Positions 1 through 12,377 of a stretch of DNA of 64,000 bases are shown here, piece by piece. Where the stretch lies: contig NC_092676.1 of assembly GCF_964355755.1 (NCBI RefSeq), forward strand, positions 8,288,288 to 8,352,287. The letters run 5' to 3'. Within the stretch, counting starts at the first letter, position 1. The number at the start of each line of letters is the position of its first letter. This DNA comes from Antedon mediterranea (taxonomy: Eukaryota > Echinodermata > Crinoidea > Comatulida > Antedonidae). Under the pieces are notes generated by a model. The model was not told the origin of the DNA. It searched no databases and saw only the letters and a list, made by a program, of their open reading frames with translations. Both the position numbers and the translations under genes were made by a program.

Positions 1-3000
1 AATTGATATGATCAAAATACTTACAGGGATATCAGTGCTGTCAAACTATCAAATACATAGTTTAGTTACGAGATAGGGACATTATATAAATAGTAAATGC
101 TGATGATACTTTAATTAGGCAAAAATAAACTGTTAAATTAAGAAAATGTTATTCTCATTAATACAATTGTTTTAGCAAATTCTAAAAATGTGTTATCTTC
201 TTTAATATATTAATAAAATAATAATTATATATCTTTAAATAATGACCAATTAACAATTAAAATCTTTAAAAAATGAATAATTAATATTGATGGTTAATAT
301 TTTATTAAACCTAAGTTTTAAAAAAGTATATACTGTATGTATTGATCACATTATGAAATTATACAATTAGGAAGTAATATGAATTATTTTATTATGTATT
401 TTTACAACAAATTAAACAAAGAAATTGATAAGAGCAAAATACTTACAGATGTGTCAGTGCTGTCAATCTATCAAATACATTGGCTGGCAATGTTCTTATT
501 TGGTTATTGTACAAATACCTTAAAAGTGAAAACAATGTACAGTAAAAATTACAATATGCAAGCTGTATACAACTTTGTTTTACTTTTAGCCAATGAGACA
601 TTATCTACATAGTAAATGCTGATGAGTATACTTTAATTAGTATAAATAAACTATGTTAAAATAAGTAAAGTATTATTCTCATTAACACAATTTGTATAAA
701 AAATTCTAAATATTTGTTATTTTAATATATCTCTTTAAATCTCTTTAAATGAAGACCAATTTTCAATTATTTATATCTTAAAAAATTGCATAATTTATTG
801 GTAATTGTTAAATATTTTACTAAAGATTAGAATCCAAATACCTTCAAAGTAAAAACAATGTACATTAAAAATTACACCATTCAAGCTGTTTAGAATCTCA
901 ACTTTTATTTTCGATATAGATTTTTGAATTATTTGTATAGTCTTTGATAGGGACATTATCTACATAGTAAATGCTGATGAGCATACTTTAATTAAAGATA
1001 TATTTTCCCTCTGAAAAATATTCAGAGGGACAATTCAGATATTAATAATGAATAATTTATTTATAATGTTAAACACTTTACCAATGCCAGGTGGTTTTAA
1101 CATTTGTACTTTATATATTGATTAAATTATGAAATAACATTTTTAAAACAAATTAAACAAGGAAATTAATATGATAAAGATACATACAGGGATATCAGTG
1201 CTGTCGAACTATCAAATACATAGTTTAGTTAAGGGATAGGGACATTATATAAATAGTAAATGCTGATGATACTTTAATTAGGCAAAAATAAACTGTTAAA
1301 TTAAGAAAATGTTATTCTCATTAATACAATTGTTTTAGCAAATTCTAAAAATGTGTTATCTTCTTTAATATATTAATAAAATAATAATTATATATCTTTA
1401 AATAATGACCAATTAACAATTAAAATCTTTAAAAAATGAATAATTAATATTGATGGTTTATATTTCATTAAACCTAAGTTTTTAAAAAGTATATACTGTA
1501 TGTATTGATCACATTATGAAATTATACAATTAGGCAGTAATATGAATTATTTTATTATGTATTTTTACAAAAAATTAAACAAAGAAATTGATATGATCAA
1601 AATACTTACAGCTTTGTCAGTGCTGTCAAACTATCAAATACATTGGCTGGCAATGTACTTATTTGGTTACCACCCAAACTCCTTAAAAGTAAAAACAATG
1701 TACAGTAACAATTACATGCAAGCTGTATATAACTTTTATGTTTTACTTTTAGCCAATGAGACATTATCTACATAGTAAATGCTGATGAGTATACTTTAAT
1801 TAGTATAAATAAACTATGTTAAAATAAGTAAAGTATTATTCTCATTAACACAATTTGTATAACAAATTCTAAATATTTGTTATTTTAATATATCTCTTTA
1901 AATCTCTTTAAATGAAGACCAATTTTCAATTATTTATATCTTAAAAAATTGCATAATTTATTGATAATTGTTAAATATTTTACTAAAGGTGTTAGAGTCC
2001 AAATACCTTCAATTCAACAATGTTCATCAAAAATTACAGTATTCAAGCTGTTCAGAATCTCAACTTTTATTTTTCATACACATTTTGAATTATTTGTATA
2101 GTCTTTCAGTCAATGATAGGGACATTATCTACATAGTAAATGCTATTGAGTATACTTTATTAAGGCTAAAATAAACTGTTAAATTAAGAAAATGTTATTC
2201 TCATGGATGAACACAATTTGTATGACAAATTATTTGTTATCTTAATGTATTAATATAATAATTAAATCCAAATGAAGACCCAATATTATCAATAATATAT
2301 TTGTATATTGTATGTATTGGTCACATTATCTACATAGTAAATGCTATTGAGTATACTTTAATTAAGGCTAAAATAAACTATGTTAAAATAATTAGAATGT
2401 GTTATTGAACATAATTTGTATAACAAATAATAATGATAATGCATATAACCTAATCATAAACATTTATTTTTTATACACATTTTGATTTTTTTTATAGTCT
2501 TTCAGGGACACGATCTAACTAGTAAATGCTGATGAGCTTACATTAATTAGGCAAAAATAAACTGTTAAAATATGAAAAATGTTATTCTCATGAACACAAT
2601 TTCTTACTGTATTTAATAATTTAATATTTAAATCTTTTCAAATGAATGTTAAAATAATAAAGTGTTATTCTCATGAACACCATTTCTATAGCAAATTCTA
2701 ATATTTGTTTTCATATAATAATTATATTAATTAAATCTCTTTAATTAATGACCAATTAACACTTATTACATTATAAAATGATAAAATGCATAATGTTTAT
2801 TTTTATAAAAATATATTGTTATTTATTTTGAAAAAAATAATTAAACATAGAAATAAATAATTGCAAAATACTTTAGGCCTACAGCTAATGTCAGTGTTGT
2901 CAAACTATCAAATACCATGGGCTGGCAATGCACTTATTTGTTGATGTTCATAAAGGAATAACAGTGATATAGTGGTTGGGGTTAAGGTATAAAAAGTGTT

Positions 3001-3770
3001 AAAATAAGAAAGGGTCATGAGAAAATTGTAAATATTTGTTACATATTAAGTATTGAATAATAATACTTAAATTTCTTGAAATGGAGACCAATTTTCAATT
3101 ATTTTCATCTCTCAAAATTGAATAATTTATTGATAATTGTTAAATATTTTACTATATTATGCTAAAGTGATTTTTAAAATATAAACTGTATACTGTATGT
3201 TGATTACATTATGAAATGATACAATGATTAATATTCATTGTTTTAAATTATTTTATTTTCAACTTAAAACAAATTAAACAAAGAAATTATTATGAGCAAA
3301 ATACAGTATTGTCAGTTTTGTCAATCTATCAAATACATTGGCTGGCAATGTTCTTATTTGGTTATTCCACAAAGACCTTAAAAGTAAAAACAATGTACAG
3401 TAACAATTACAATAATCAAGCTGTTTGATATGTCAACATTTATTTTTCATATACATTTTAATTTTTGTTATAGCCTTTCAATGACATTATCTACATAGTA
3501 AATGCTGATGAGCTTATAATATGAAAAATCTTGTACAATTTCTTTATAAAATCAAAATATTTGTTATCATCTTAATGTATTTAATAATGTAATATTTAAA
3601 TCTCTTTAAATGAATGTTAAAATAATAAAGTGTTATTCTCATGAACACCATTTCTATAGCAAATTGTAAATATTTTAATAATTATATTAATTAAATCTCT
3701 TTAATTAATGACCAATTAACACTTATTACATTATGAAATGATAAAATGCATAATGTTTATTTTTATTTAA
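1..3770. repeat. AT-rich satellite block 1, higher-order period about 1.16 kb
   Basis: Diverged tandem repeats. The landmark ACATTATCTACATAGTAAA recurs near 73, 591, 952, 1231, 1757, 2119, 2326, 2505 and 3483, at unequal spacing (about 180 to 980 bases). The pattern of spacings from 73 to 1231 repeats from 1231 on, so a higher-order unit of about 1163 bases is visible in addition to the monomers. Open frames of 77 codons at 379-612 and 1542-1775 are the same monomer segment in two copies. A short palindromic insert with TCCCTCTGAA / TTCAGAGGGA arms sits at about 995-1045. The same family fills 13.8-22.0 kb and has one solo remnant near 39.5 kb. Confidence 0.9.
379..612 (+). other. small open frame inside the satellite (77 codons)
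   Basis: This frame starts MNYFIMYFYNKLNKEI and ends LLANETLST. Related frames lie at 1542-1775, 14470-14703 and 15632-15868, and shorter ones at 17376-17558 and 19162-19344. Between copies, length changes in the second half are multiples of three (NYNMQ against NYMQ, NFVLL against NFYVLL). Against coding function, another copy at about 21170 carries an in-frame stop, amino acid changes are frequent, and no known domain is recognisable. I treat it as probably fortuitous open sequence in a satellite, not a gene. Confidence 0.25.
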
Positions 3771-3799
3771 TAAAAATATATATATAAATATAAATATAT

Positions 3800-4600
3800 T
3801 TTATTCATTTTTTGTATAAAAATAATCAAAATATGCACATTTTCCATACAATTAGCTTCATAATTAAAAATGTTCAATACAAGTTGGGTAGCAATGGGTA
3901 GCATATTGTGTATGCTTTCATTTGATACCATACAGTTTGTCCATTGGCATTTTAAAGAATAATTTAACACAAAAATGTTTTTTTGGTTGTCATTTTTAGG
4001 TCAAAGGTCAGTAAAAGCATTTCCGGTCATTTTTTCGCTAAAAGTTGTGTTAGACGGAATATAAATATGTATATTCTGAACAATTTGACACAAAAAGAAC
4101 ACTTGAATTATTTAATATTATAAATAAACCAAAATAAATTTACACTATTTAAAATACTCATTTTAATAAAAATAATAAAATATGCACATTTTTAACAAAA
4201 TTAATATAATATTTACAGATTTTTAATACAAGTTGGGTATCAATGGATAGAATATTTTATGGGCTTTCATTTGATACCAAATATTTTTTCCAAACACTTA
4301 AATTATTTAATATTATATAAATAAACATAACAATTACACTCCCAAATATTCATTTTTTGTATAAAAATAATCAAAATATGTACATTTTCCATACAATTAG
4401 CTTCATAATTAAAAATGTTCAATACAAGTTGGGTAGCAATAGGTAGCATATTGTGTATGCTTTCATTTGATACCATTCAGTTTGTCCATTGGCATTTTAA
4501 AGAATAATTTAACCTGAAAATGTGTTTTTTGGGTCAAAGGTCAGTAAAAGCATTTTCAGTCATTTTTTTTGTGTTAGACCGAATATAAATATGTATAAAT
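3800..4600. repeat. tandem repeat, unit about 545 bases
   Basis: The segment at about 3804-4030 recurs with few changes at 4349-4560. Both contain the block AATACAAGTTGGGTAGCAAT followed by a pyrimidine-rich stretch and GTCCATTGGCATTTTAAAG. A more diverged version lies between them at about 4150-4300. It is unrelated in sequence to the satellite on its left. No coding potential is seen. Confidence 0.75.
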
Positions 4601-4721
4601 CTGTACGACAAGTGGTTGTCGAGATATAAGAAGCACATATTTTTAACCTTTGACCCTGATTTTGGGCATGTTCGTCCCGGATAGCGAATTTGGCACACAT
4701 TCCATGTTGTTCGTTGGGGTC

Positions 4722-6345
4722 AAATTATCCTATAACAGTTGAGATATTCTCTCCTAAATTAAATGCATACAAATCTGACCCAGGTCCTAGACTATGTGGA
4801 ACACCTTTGAGGTTGCGGACTTTCGGGCAAAATAGCAAGCATTTGGATTTGGTTTCATTAAAAGTAATATCATGGTCACTAGCAAAACCTTCACAGAGTC
4901 CAATTGGGCTTTGTAAGCCAGTCACTGACGGAGCCAAAAGGACCAAGTCATCGGCAAAGCTTAGGCAATTCAGTTTAAGACTGTTAATTTCACAACCTTC
5001 TTTTGACTTAGTCAGTTCAACAGTTAACGGATCAGTGTACACATTGTAAAGTAGAGGGGACATAACGCCTCCCTGGCGAACCCCATTACGAACAGTGAAA
5101 GAATCGGAAACGGAACTTCCCCACCTGACAACAAATTCCTGATTCCTATACCATGACCTCAGTATCTTAACTACAGTTGAAGGGGTACCCCTGTCAATTA
5201 GGGTCTTGAAAAGTGTCCAGTGGTTCACTTTATCAAAGGCTTTGCTAGCGTCCAAGAAACAGCAATAAACTGGGCTACCATGATTGCTGTAATGCTCGAT
5301 AATCTGTTTAAGAGCAAATATACACAATTCGGTTGAGTGACCAGATTTGAAGGCAAACTGGTTGTCATGGGAGTCCAGTGAATTACCACAATGTTGTATC
5401 ATTACAGACTCTAGAAGTTTAGAAGCTACACATGCCAAAGCTATTGGCCGATAATTCCCTTTATCAGTGATATTCCCTGATTTAGATTTAATTACCGGCA
5501 CAAGCGTGACTTTTGTGAGATTACTTGGAACAAACCTGTGAACAAACATAGCCTTAAAACATACACTTAAAATAATACTAAGTCGCTCAGAAGCGAATTT
5601 GAAATGCTCATTGCATAGACCATCATATCCCGCTGCTTTAGCATTGGGCAATTTATCAATTAATAGCTTAATATTATGGGGTGAAACATCAATTTCACCG
5701 TCTGTTCAGTTTTCAAGAGTTTCATTAACAACAGTCTTATGCTCAGATGAGTCAATACTATTAAATAAATCGGAGAAATGTTGACGCCATAGGTCACAAA
5801 TGTCATTTTCCCCCTTAGCACTACCAATAATGTTAGACTGGGAATTGGCGTAGCTGGATTTCTTAACCTTACCCCAGAAACTATTATAGTCCTTATCATC
5901 AAAAGACTTGGCCATCGAGTCCGCCCTTAGCATTTCTTCGTTAGATTTATACTTTCTGAGGGCATTTTTTAAATTATATCTAGTGATTTTCATGTGTTCA
6001 TAGATGTGGCCATATCTGGGTTTACCCAACCCACGCCACTTCAAGAATGCTTCCCGGGCATGTTTATGAAATCCAGCTACTCGGTTATTCCACCCAGGGA
6101 CAACATTGACTTTTTGATTTTTAGTCGACTTAAAACACCACTCAGAACTGACTTTCAGACACTCAATAATATTGTCATATAAATCACTAATATCATTGCA
6201 ATGGCATTCATCTTTACATGAGGAATCATTACAAAGTATACCATCGCAATTGAGAGTAAGGTTACTAAGTAAGGATTCAGTTATCTCATTAAAATTGTTT
6301 ATATCCTCCCTCTTAACATTATTCCAGTTAACTTTGATAATTTTT
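4722..6345 (-). pseudogene. LINE (non-LTR retrotransposon) fragment: linker and reverse transcriptase
   Basis: Read on the reverse strand, the frame is open from about 6340 to 4725 apart from one TGA at 5703-5705. The first part is the endonuclease-RT linker (VVPGWNN, then AREAFLKWRGLGKPRYGHIY). The second part holds reverse transcriptase motifs, numbered from the methionine at 5651: NYRPIALACVASKLLE at about 66-81, FLDASKAFD at 132-140, NGVRQGGVMSPLLYN at 189-203, and the catalytic SFADDLVLL at 231-239. The endonuclease domain is missing upstream and the frame ends just after the palm region, so this is a truncated, dead copy. The exact clade cannot be assigned by eye. Reverse-complement open frames in this region are shadows. 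Confidence 0.9.
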
Positions 6346-6686
6346 TTAAAAAAATGTTATGTACCTTTTTTAAATGTTATTATATTATTTATTATTGTTT
6401 TATTTCAATGAAACTTCGCACCTTCCTTAATTAACTATTGTTCTATTATTATGCAAAATTTTCATTAAAATCAACCCAATGGAACACTTTCAATTTAAGC
6501 ATAAAACATATGTTTTATGAAAATCATACATAATTTACGCCATCTTTTTAACCAATATACTACACAAAATGTTAAAATGTATCTATTTATTTGTCTCAAA
6601 ATAGAAAAACACCAAGGTAATGTAAATAAATATTGTTTCAGCTATCATTTTCTGTAAAAATAAAAAAAATGTTATTTTTCAGCCTT
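6346..6686. other. AT-rich spacer
   Basis: No gene is seen. One copy of the 19-bp unit TACCTTTTTAAATGTTAT, which forms arrays at 23.3 and 30.2 kb, lies at about 6361-6378, next to the 5' truncation point of the LINE fragment. Confidence 0.5.
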
Positions 6687-7299
6687 TTAACACGTTCACT
6701 GCCACGGCGTATTTATACGTCAAAAATTGCGTGTCGCTACTTGCCAAGACGTAATACTACGTCAAAATCGTAGCACTTTTGTATTGTATGTAGAATCGCT
6801 GGCAGTGGTGATTGGAACAGGAATTATCGCATGGCAGTTTATGAATGATGTACGTAAACGATAATCTAAAAATAAATGTCATATGTTTGTTTGTGTTTAT
6901 TCCCTCATGCATTGAATATGGTTGATACGATGGCGCCCTCACACTCAATATAATCATCTCAAACATGTCATAAATTGCACTAATAGTAAATAAAAATAAT
7001 AAAGGATGAAATGATTCAGTGTGGTTTACTGTTTTTATCTCTCGATGATAGGTTTGACCGATTTTAGCGCGGAAAATCCCCGACGTATATTTACGTTCCT
7101 GGCAAAGTCAATAAAATTGTTGGACCATTGCCAGTGACGTATTTATACGTCTCAACGGTTTTTCCCGCCATCGTATTTTGAATGACATCATGATAGTCTG
7201 TGACCAGATGTTACACTTTCAAACTGTAATTTAATATGTAAACGGGACTTGGCACTGGGACAGAAATTACGGAAAATGCCTTGGCAGTCAATGTGTTAA
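6687..7299. mobile_element. TTAA-flanked MITE, piggyBac type
   Basis: The left end is TTAACACGTTCACTGCCA and the right end, reverse-complemented, is TTAACACATTGACTGCCA. Both ends carry TTAA, the target site of piggyBac-like elements. The 613-bp element also has subterminal repeats of the type GTATTTATACGTC near both ends. No transposase frame is present, so it would depend on an enzyme encoded elsewhere. Family assignment rests on the TTAA and the terminal sequence, not on a protein. Confidence 0.75.
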
Positions 7300-7375
7300 T
7301 GTTTTTTCTTGTTTCTACAAATCTACAAATGCGATCACTTATGTCAGATTTCGCTTGCATGTGCCACATATACCT

Positions 7376-8775
7376 TTTTTAAATGTTATATACCTTTTAA
7401 ACTAATTCATTGCATATTACTGTGTTATAAGCTATAGTATGCTTGCATGAATTTATTTATTTATTTCATGCTTTTAATACTTTATTATTTATATCATGCT
7501 TATATTGAATAAAAACACTGTCAAACATTGAAAGTAAATAACTGTGTGAAGTATAGCTGATAATAAAGTTTGGTTCTAGCTAGGACGCAACGCAAGGCTG
7601 TAAGCCGAGATGAAAAGTTTGGTCTAGCTAGGACGCAACGCAAGGCTGTAAGCCGAGATGACCAATGACAAGCGACAGTTCTTGCGTTGTGCTTACGTCT
7701 TTACGATTGCGTCGTAGTGGGAACCATGCTTAAACAATGGTAGTGTTGAATCTAACCCAAGTAATGTACTGTACAGCATTAATACAACATCACAAATAAC
7801 ATTACAATCTATAACTAACTTGAAAATGTATGGTTTCTATGAATGACTGTAAAATTTTGTGGAAAAGGGCTTTGTTATTTTTTGTATTGTTTTATAATTA
7901 TAAATAGAAGTGAGTATACAAACTTTGAATGCAAGGTGATTTTCCTGTGTCTAGATGGAATCTGAAAGTATTGGAACAATAAACAAATAATAACTAATAA
8001 TTACTGTATGACTTTGTACTGAACTTTTTATTTATTTTGAACTTTTTTTATATTTATAATTACAAAAAAAAAACCCGTTTTCTTGGTAAAATAGAGAAGT
8101 GATTAAGAGTAAAAAATACAAAACTGATTGGCAGGATGAACCTCAAAACTATAATAAAAGTATTAACAGAAAAATGGCAAACAGGTTGAATTCAATGTAG
8201 TAATAAAGTTGATGCAGGATTAATAAATATACGTTTATTTCTAATATTGTAGTATTAGAAATAAATGTATTATCAATTATGTACATATCATAATGACTTT
8301 GAAGAAGCAATGGTCGTTGTACAGGAAGTTCAAAATATGCAAGTGGAACAGCATTGCCAAGTCAGCCAATCAACGACTCACAACAGTTACGAAGATTCAG
8401 CCAATCAAATCTAAGTCAAAGCTTGTTAATTTTTTACAGCATTCATCATCAAAGCCATTATGTTATATACATAATTGAAAGCAATACACTTTACATTATT
8501 ATTTTCCTGTTTCACTTCAAACTTCAAATCGATATATTAAATTAAGGCTGTTCGTCTTTTACATGGTTAAAGGGTCTTTCACACCTGCAAATAAACCGGA
8601 GCCAGACCAAAGCAAGTGTGAAAGAGGCTTTAGATAATATGAGCTTTTTTAAGGAAATTTTGCAGATTTGTGTACTATTAGTTTAAATTGTAAATATCTT
8701 TTCTATTATTTTCTATTTTCGTACAATAACTTTCTTAAATATTCCTCTTTAAGAGCAGGCTGGTCGCCTCCTGGA
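7376..8775. repeat. 1.3-kb duplicated segment, copy A
   Basis: This segment is collinear with 30694-32030. Shared landmarks in order are the AAACTAATTCATTGCATATT start, a TTTATTTATTTA tract, a MITE-like block with GACGCAACGCAAGGCTGTAA, a hairpin with arms TTTATTTCTAATA / TATTAGAAATAAA near 8232-8265, an open frame of about 60 codons (8293-8478), and TTTCACACCTG followed by GTGTGAAAGAGGCTTT. In this copy the GACGCAACGC block is duplicated (7570-7615 and 7617-7662). The small frame (MTLKKQWSLYRKFK start) differs from its partner by several replacements and length changes and matches nothing I know. The whole is probably an interspersed repeat. Confidence 0.8.
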
Positions 8776-8980
8776 CACTCCCTTTATACTTGGTGATATT
8801 CCGATCCTTTTGGAAATAAGTCCTTACTGTACTTTGATAAGTTCGGTCAATGTCCCACTTTTATTTCATCATCTTTTAAAGTATTGAAATACATTGCACG
8901 TAATAAATAAAATCAATAAATAATAGCGTTCAGCTTGATATGATATGATAATTGAGTATACAATCTTGGGTAATGGCAGG

Positions 8981-9150
8981 GAAGAGTGATATTTCCCTCT
9001 TCCCTGGTAATGGTTACTACAAGCTGTATGTTAAAGCAACCGATAGAAAACATCTTGATATACCGTATGGAACAATAGTGTGTGATCCTCTAAAAGCAGA
9101 TGGTACCATTGGCGAAACAGGAACAATCAAGCTCACGATAAAGCTTTATT
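8981..9150 (+). CDS. possible isolated coding exon, weakly cadherin-like
   Basis: After an AG at 8979-8980 the frame reads KSDISLFPGNGYYKLYVKATD and continues through IPYGTIVCDPLKADGTIGE to GTIKLTI. Its balanced composition stands out from the AT-rich surroundings. The stretch YYKLYVKATD resembles the F-strand of a cadherin or similar Ig-like extracellular repeat. There is no good GT donor right after the informative part, and the frame drifts into low-complexity sequence before its stop at 9240-9242. No neighbouring exon was found. It could be an exon of a gene crossing the window edge, a degraded exon, or chance. Confidence 0.25.
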
Positions 9151-9242
9151 TTAAAATTACTTTTTGTTTGACGAACTGTGTTGTGAATGTTTTGTTTGAA
9201 TACTCAAATTATAACACACTGCCCTCTAATTTATTTTCTTAA

Positions 9243-10503
9243 TGCTGCTTTTAATAGTAATAATAAATATTAATGACAATCAAATACGAATATAATATAA
9301 TAATGGAACTTTGATTAAGTACTCCTCAAGTTTTTTGCATTTAGGTTTGGTACTCCTTAAGTTGTTAGAATTCAAAACATTTTACGAAAGTAGTACGTCA
9401 TAACATTACCAAACAACATCAATCAATTCTTTCTTTAAATCTACGAAATCGTCAAATAATTAATAATATTACTAAAATTGATGATTTAAATCTTCACATA
9501 TAATTTATGTTAATTAACTTTTCAAGTCTTTACTTAACGTTGTAGACAATTAGTACAACATACAGTACCGATTTTTACCAAGTAACTAAATTCAGGTTTC
9601 TTTAGAGTTGAGTTAAATAATTAGTTATTTGAAGTTAAAACAACTTCATCAAAAAATTGTACGTTTTTAGACACATTTAAAAAAACTAAAATATTCACAA
9701 ATCTACTTATACTGTATATAATACAATTAAGGAATGAAATTCAAAACCTTGTAATCAGATATTAGTCATTATTAAGAATGTAACATGTTTTATTTTCTAA
9801 TTTGCCGTTTTATAACATTCGACTTTCCATACCTCTAGCATACAATGTAATCATCACCATATCTGGTTAAACTTAAATGTTCTTAATATACTAGGTAAAG
9901 TTGTAAATAAATGGATTGAGAAACAACCAAATAATATTAATTGATACTTCCATAATATTATTTGATACTTTTATGATATACGTATTTAAACATTAGGCCT
10001 ACTGTATAAATATTGTTTGTACAGATGTCAAACAACTCGAGAGGTCGAGAAATTAAAAGACCTTGAATAATTTATAAAGCGTATTAATATAAACCAGTGA
10101 ATGATAAAATCGTAAAATATAAACAATTAGTGTTTGCCAACTTTAAACGTGCAGTATAATATTTTAAAAGGATTACAATTAAAGATAATCCATTGTTATC
10201 AGATATATATAATATTTTTAAATGTAAAGATTACATGAATACAATAGATGACAATTTTGTAAGCGAAAACAAGTTCAAATGTAGAGTTTTGCGCAATAAA
10301 TAATTAAATCACATTGTATTAAGTGGAATCTGTTCAACTGCCAGTTGACGCACTTTGCACTTAAACATATCGGCAATTGTGTAAAGATAAGTATTGTCTG
10401 AGAGGTTTATAGAAATGATCGATGTCGCTGCCCAAACATATCATCAGGAATCCTCATCCAATCCATCTCAGAACCAATTACCATTACAATTATCCGGAAC
10501 CAG

Positions 10504-10540
<37 letters not shown>

Positions 10541-11546
10541 TTCATCATCCACCCTGGTTTGCTTTCCATATTTATTTGATCTTGTTTCATATTCCGTTGA
10601 GAGTTGTCCATCATTTCTTATTGGACACGAATGCTTTGAGGTAACACACTGCAATTAAAATAAACCCAATGCTGTTAAATGAATAGAAATTACAATAAAA
10701 TCATCCTTTTCAGGGACTTCAGAGGCAGTGCAATCTTTATATTGCCTACTCATAATAATTTTCTCCAAAATATTATGTGTACAGATTCTCTTAATATTTT
10801 TTTTTAAAATTAATTAATTCATTTTTTTTAATATTGTCTTTACTTTTATGTATGGTTTGGACTTTCGAAAATATTAAATAGGTCAAGTTCTTAAAGCTAT
10901 AGTTAATTATTTGCTGTAGAGGGTGTAGATGCAAACAAATGTTTGTGGAACTAGGGTGGTAAATTAGGTCAAGGGTCATCGATCCATACCAAAATATTGG
11001 GGAAAAAAATTTACCTCCTACAAGCCACATTTTAAAGCAAATCTCTACCATCAACTAGAGGTTTGGATTTGTGTATACATTTCATTTTAAATAGTATTCA
11101 TACATTTTAACGTTAAAAGGAGATTGGACGCCATATTGGATTCTGGCATGATGATGTCATTGTTATCGACTCAATTTATCAACTACTATGAGAAGTAGTT
11201 ATTAAAGTAAGCCTCGGCTAATTTTAATCATCATAACACAACTCCAAGTAACAAAACCCGTTAATTGGTTTCCCTATCCCCTATATATAGGTATTTGTGT
11301 GTGTTAATAGGCATTTGTGTGCGTTATATAGGCCAAAATTTAAAAGTGCCATACAAAATTTGGGGGATTTTTTTTCTGACATTGTATATGGTATACTCTA
11401 TCAGAAAAACCCAAAAAGAATTTTCCTATACTTTTTTCCCGCACCATGGGTGAGCCACTTGATGGTGATTCTTTGCTTTTTACTAAAACCGTTGTGTCGA
11501 TTTTGTTTTTCCTCGACAAAATAAATAAAATGAAAAGAATAAAAAT
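9243..11546. other. AT-rich non-coding stretch with a TCA microsatellite
   Basis: No gene is seen. A (TCA)n tract at about 10503-10550 gives the serine- and isoleucine-rich open frames there, which are not genes. If the reverse-strand LRR gene ends near 11.5 kb this is its downstream flank; if not, it is intron. Confidence 0.5.
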
Positions 11547-11637
11547 CTATACTTCTCTTGTTTGTTCATCTTTACATGATGGTTGACAGTAATCAATAAC
11601 GCCTACGAGGCAACACAGTCTTGAACAATCTGTGTCC
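11547..11637 (-). CDS. possible terminal exon of the reverse-strand LRR gene
   Basis: On the reverse strand a pyrimidine-rich acceptor TTTTGCTCTCATAG precedes an open stretch of 29 codons ending in TAG. Its first base would complete the phase-2 codon left by the exon at 12378-12431. The predicted peptide DTDCSRLCCLVGVIDYCQPS is cysteine-rich, as expected near an LRR C-terminal cap, but it does not match the usual LRRCT pattern. It is offered only because position, strand and phase agree. Confidence 0.22.
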
Positions 11638-12377
11638 CTATGAGAGCAAAAGTAAGCACACAGCAAATGAATGTCAATGATTTTTAGTTTCATTTTAACA
11701 GTGTTCAAACTTGAAGAAAATTTACTATTGTTTGTGTACTTGTTTCTCTTAGATCATAAAGATGGTTTAGAATATTCAAAGATTTTGAAGGTACATTTAA
11801 TTGATAACTATTCTGAATATCAAAATATTATGTGTAGTGTTATATATAATATAAATACACAAAGAATAAGAACATACTATCATGAACTGTAACATTTAAT
11901 CATAATAATTACTTATTAATTTTAATATGTTTATTTTAAATTGAACATAATCTAACATTCAAATTATTAATGTAGATTATTTGACATGATTACTGATAAC
12001 AGCATGCTAAAAATAAAAACTGACAAATTCAATGACAAAATTGAAACTGGTTAAACAACAGTGCCAACATTGTTTTAAAAAAGGTTTTTAAACCTATTAA
12101 AATAGCTGAAAGTTTTTAATGCAAGTTGCCACTGACGTTTTAGACATAAATTGACAAATTATTATATGATAGAACGCCAATAAACAATACATGAATTGAT
12201 TTAATTAACGGATCAATCAAAAGTGTCATGAGGTGTACTACAGTTGAAAATTGACCTCCTGAATGCAGTTGTACGAATTAAATGAAATTCAAATTCTTTT
12301 AAGAATTTAAAAATATTGATTTTCCTTGAAATAATAATAAGAGTAACATTGTGTATGCACACCTGTCATATACTTAC

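Noticed and set aside
4690-5049. 119-codon forward frame
   Set aside because: It is the antisense shadow of the LINE reverse transcriptase frame, which has all the recognisable motifs.
10394-10658. Poly-serine and poly-isoleucine frames
   Set aside because: Both are produced by the TCA microsatellite in two frames.
10791-11054. Reverse-strand frame with SFKNLTYL, LRR-like, considered as a further exon of the LRR gene
   Set aside because: The splice phase does not fit the preceding exons and there is no donor after the match; likely chance.
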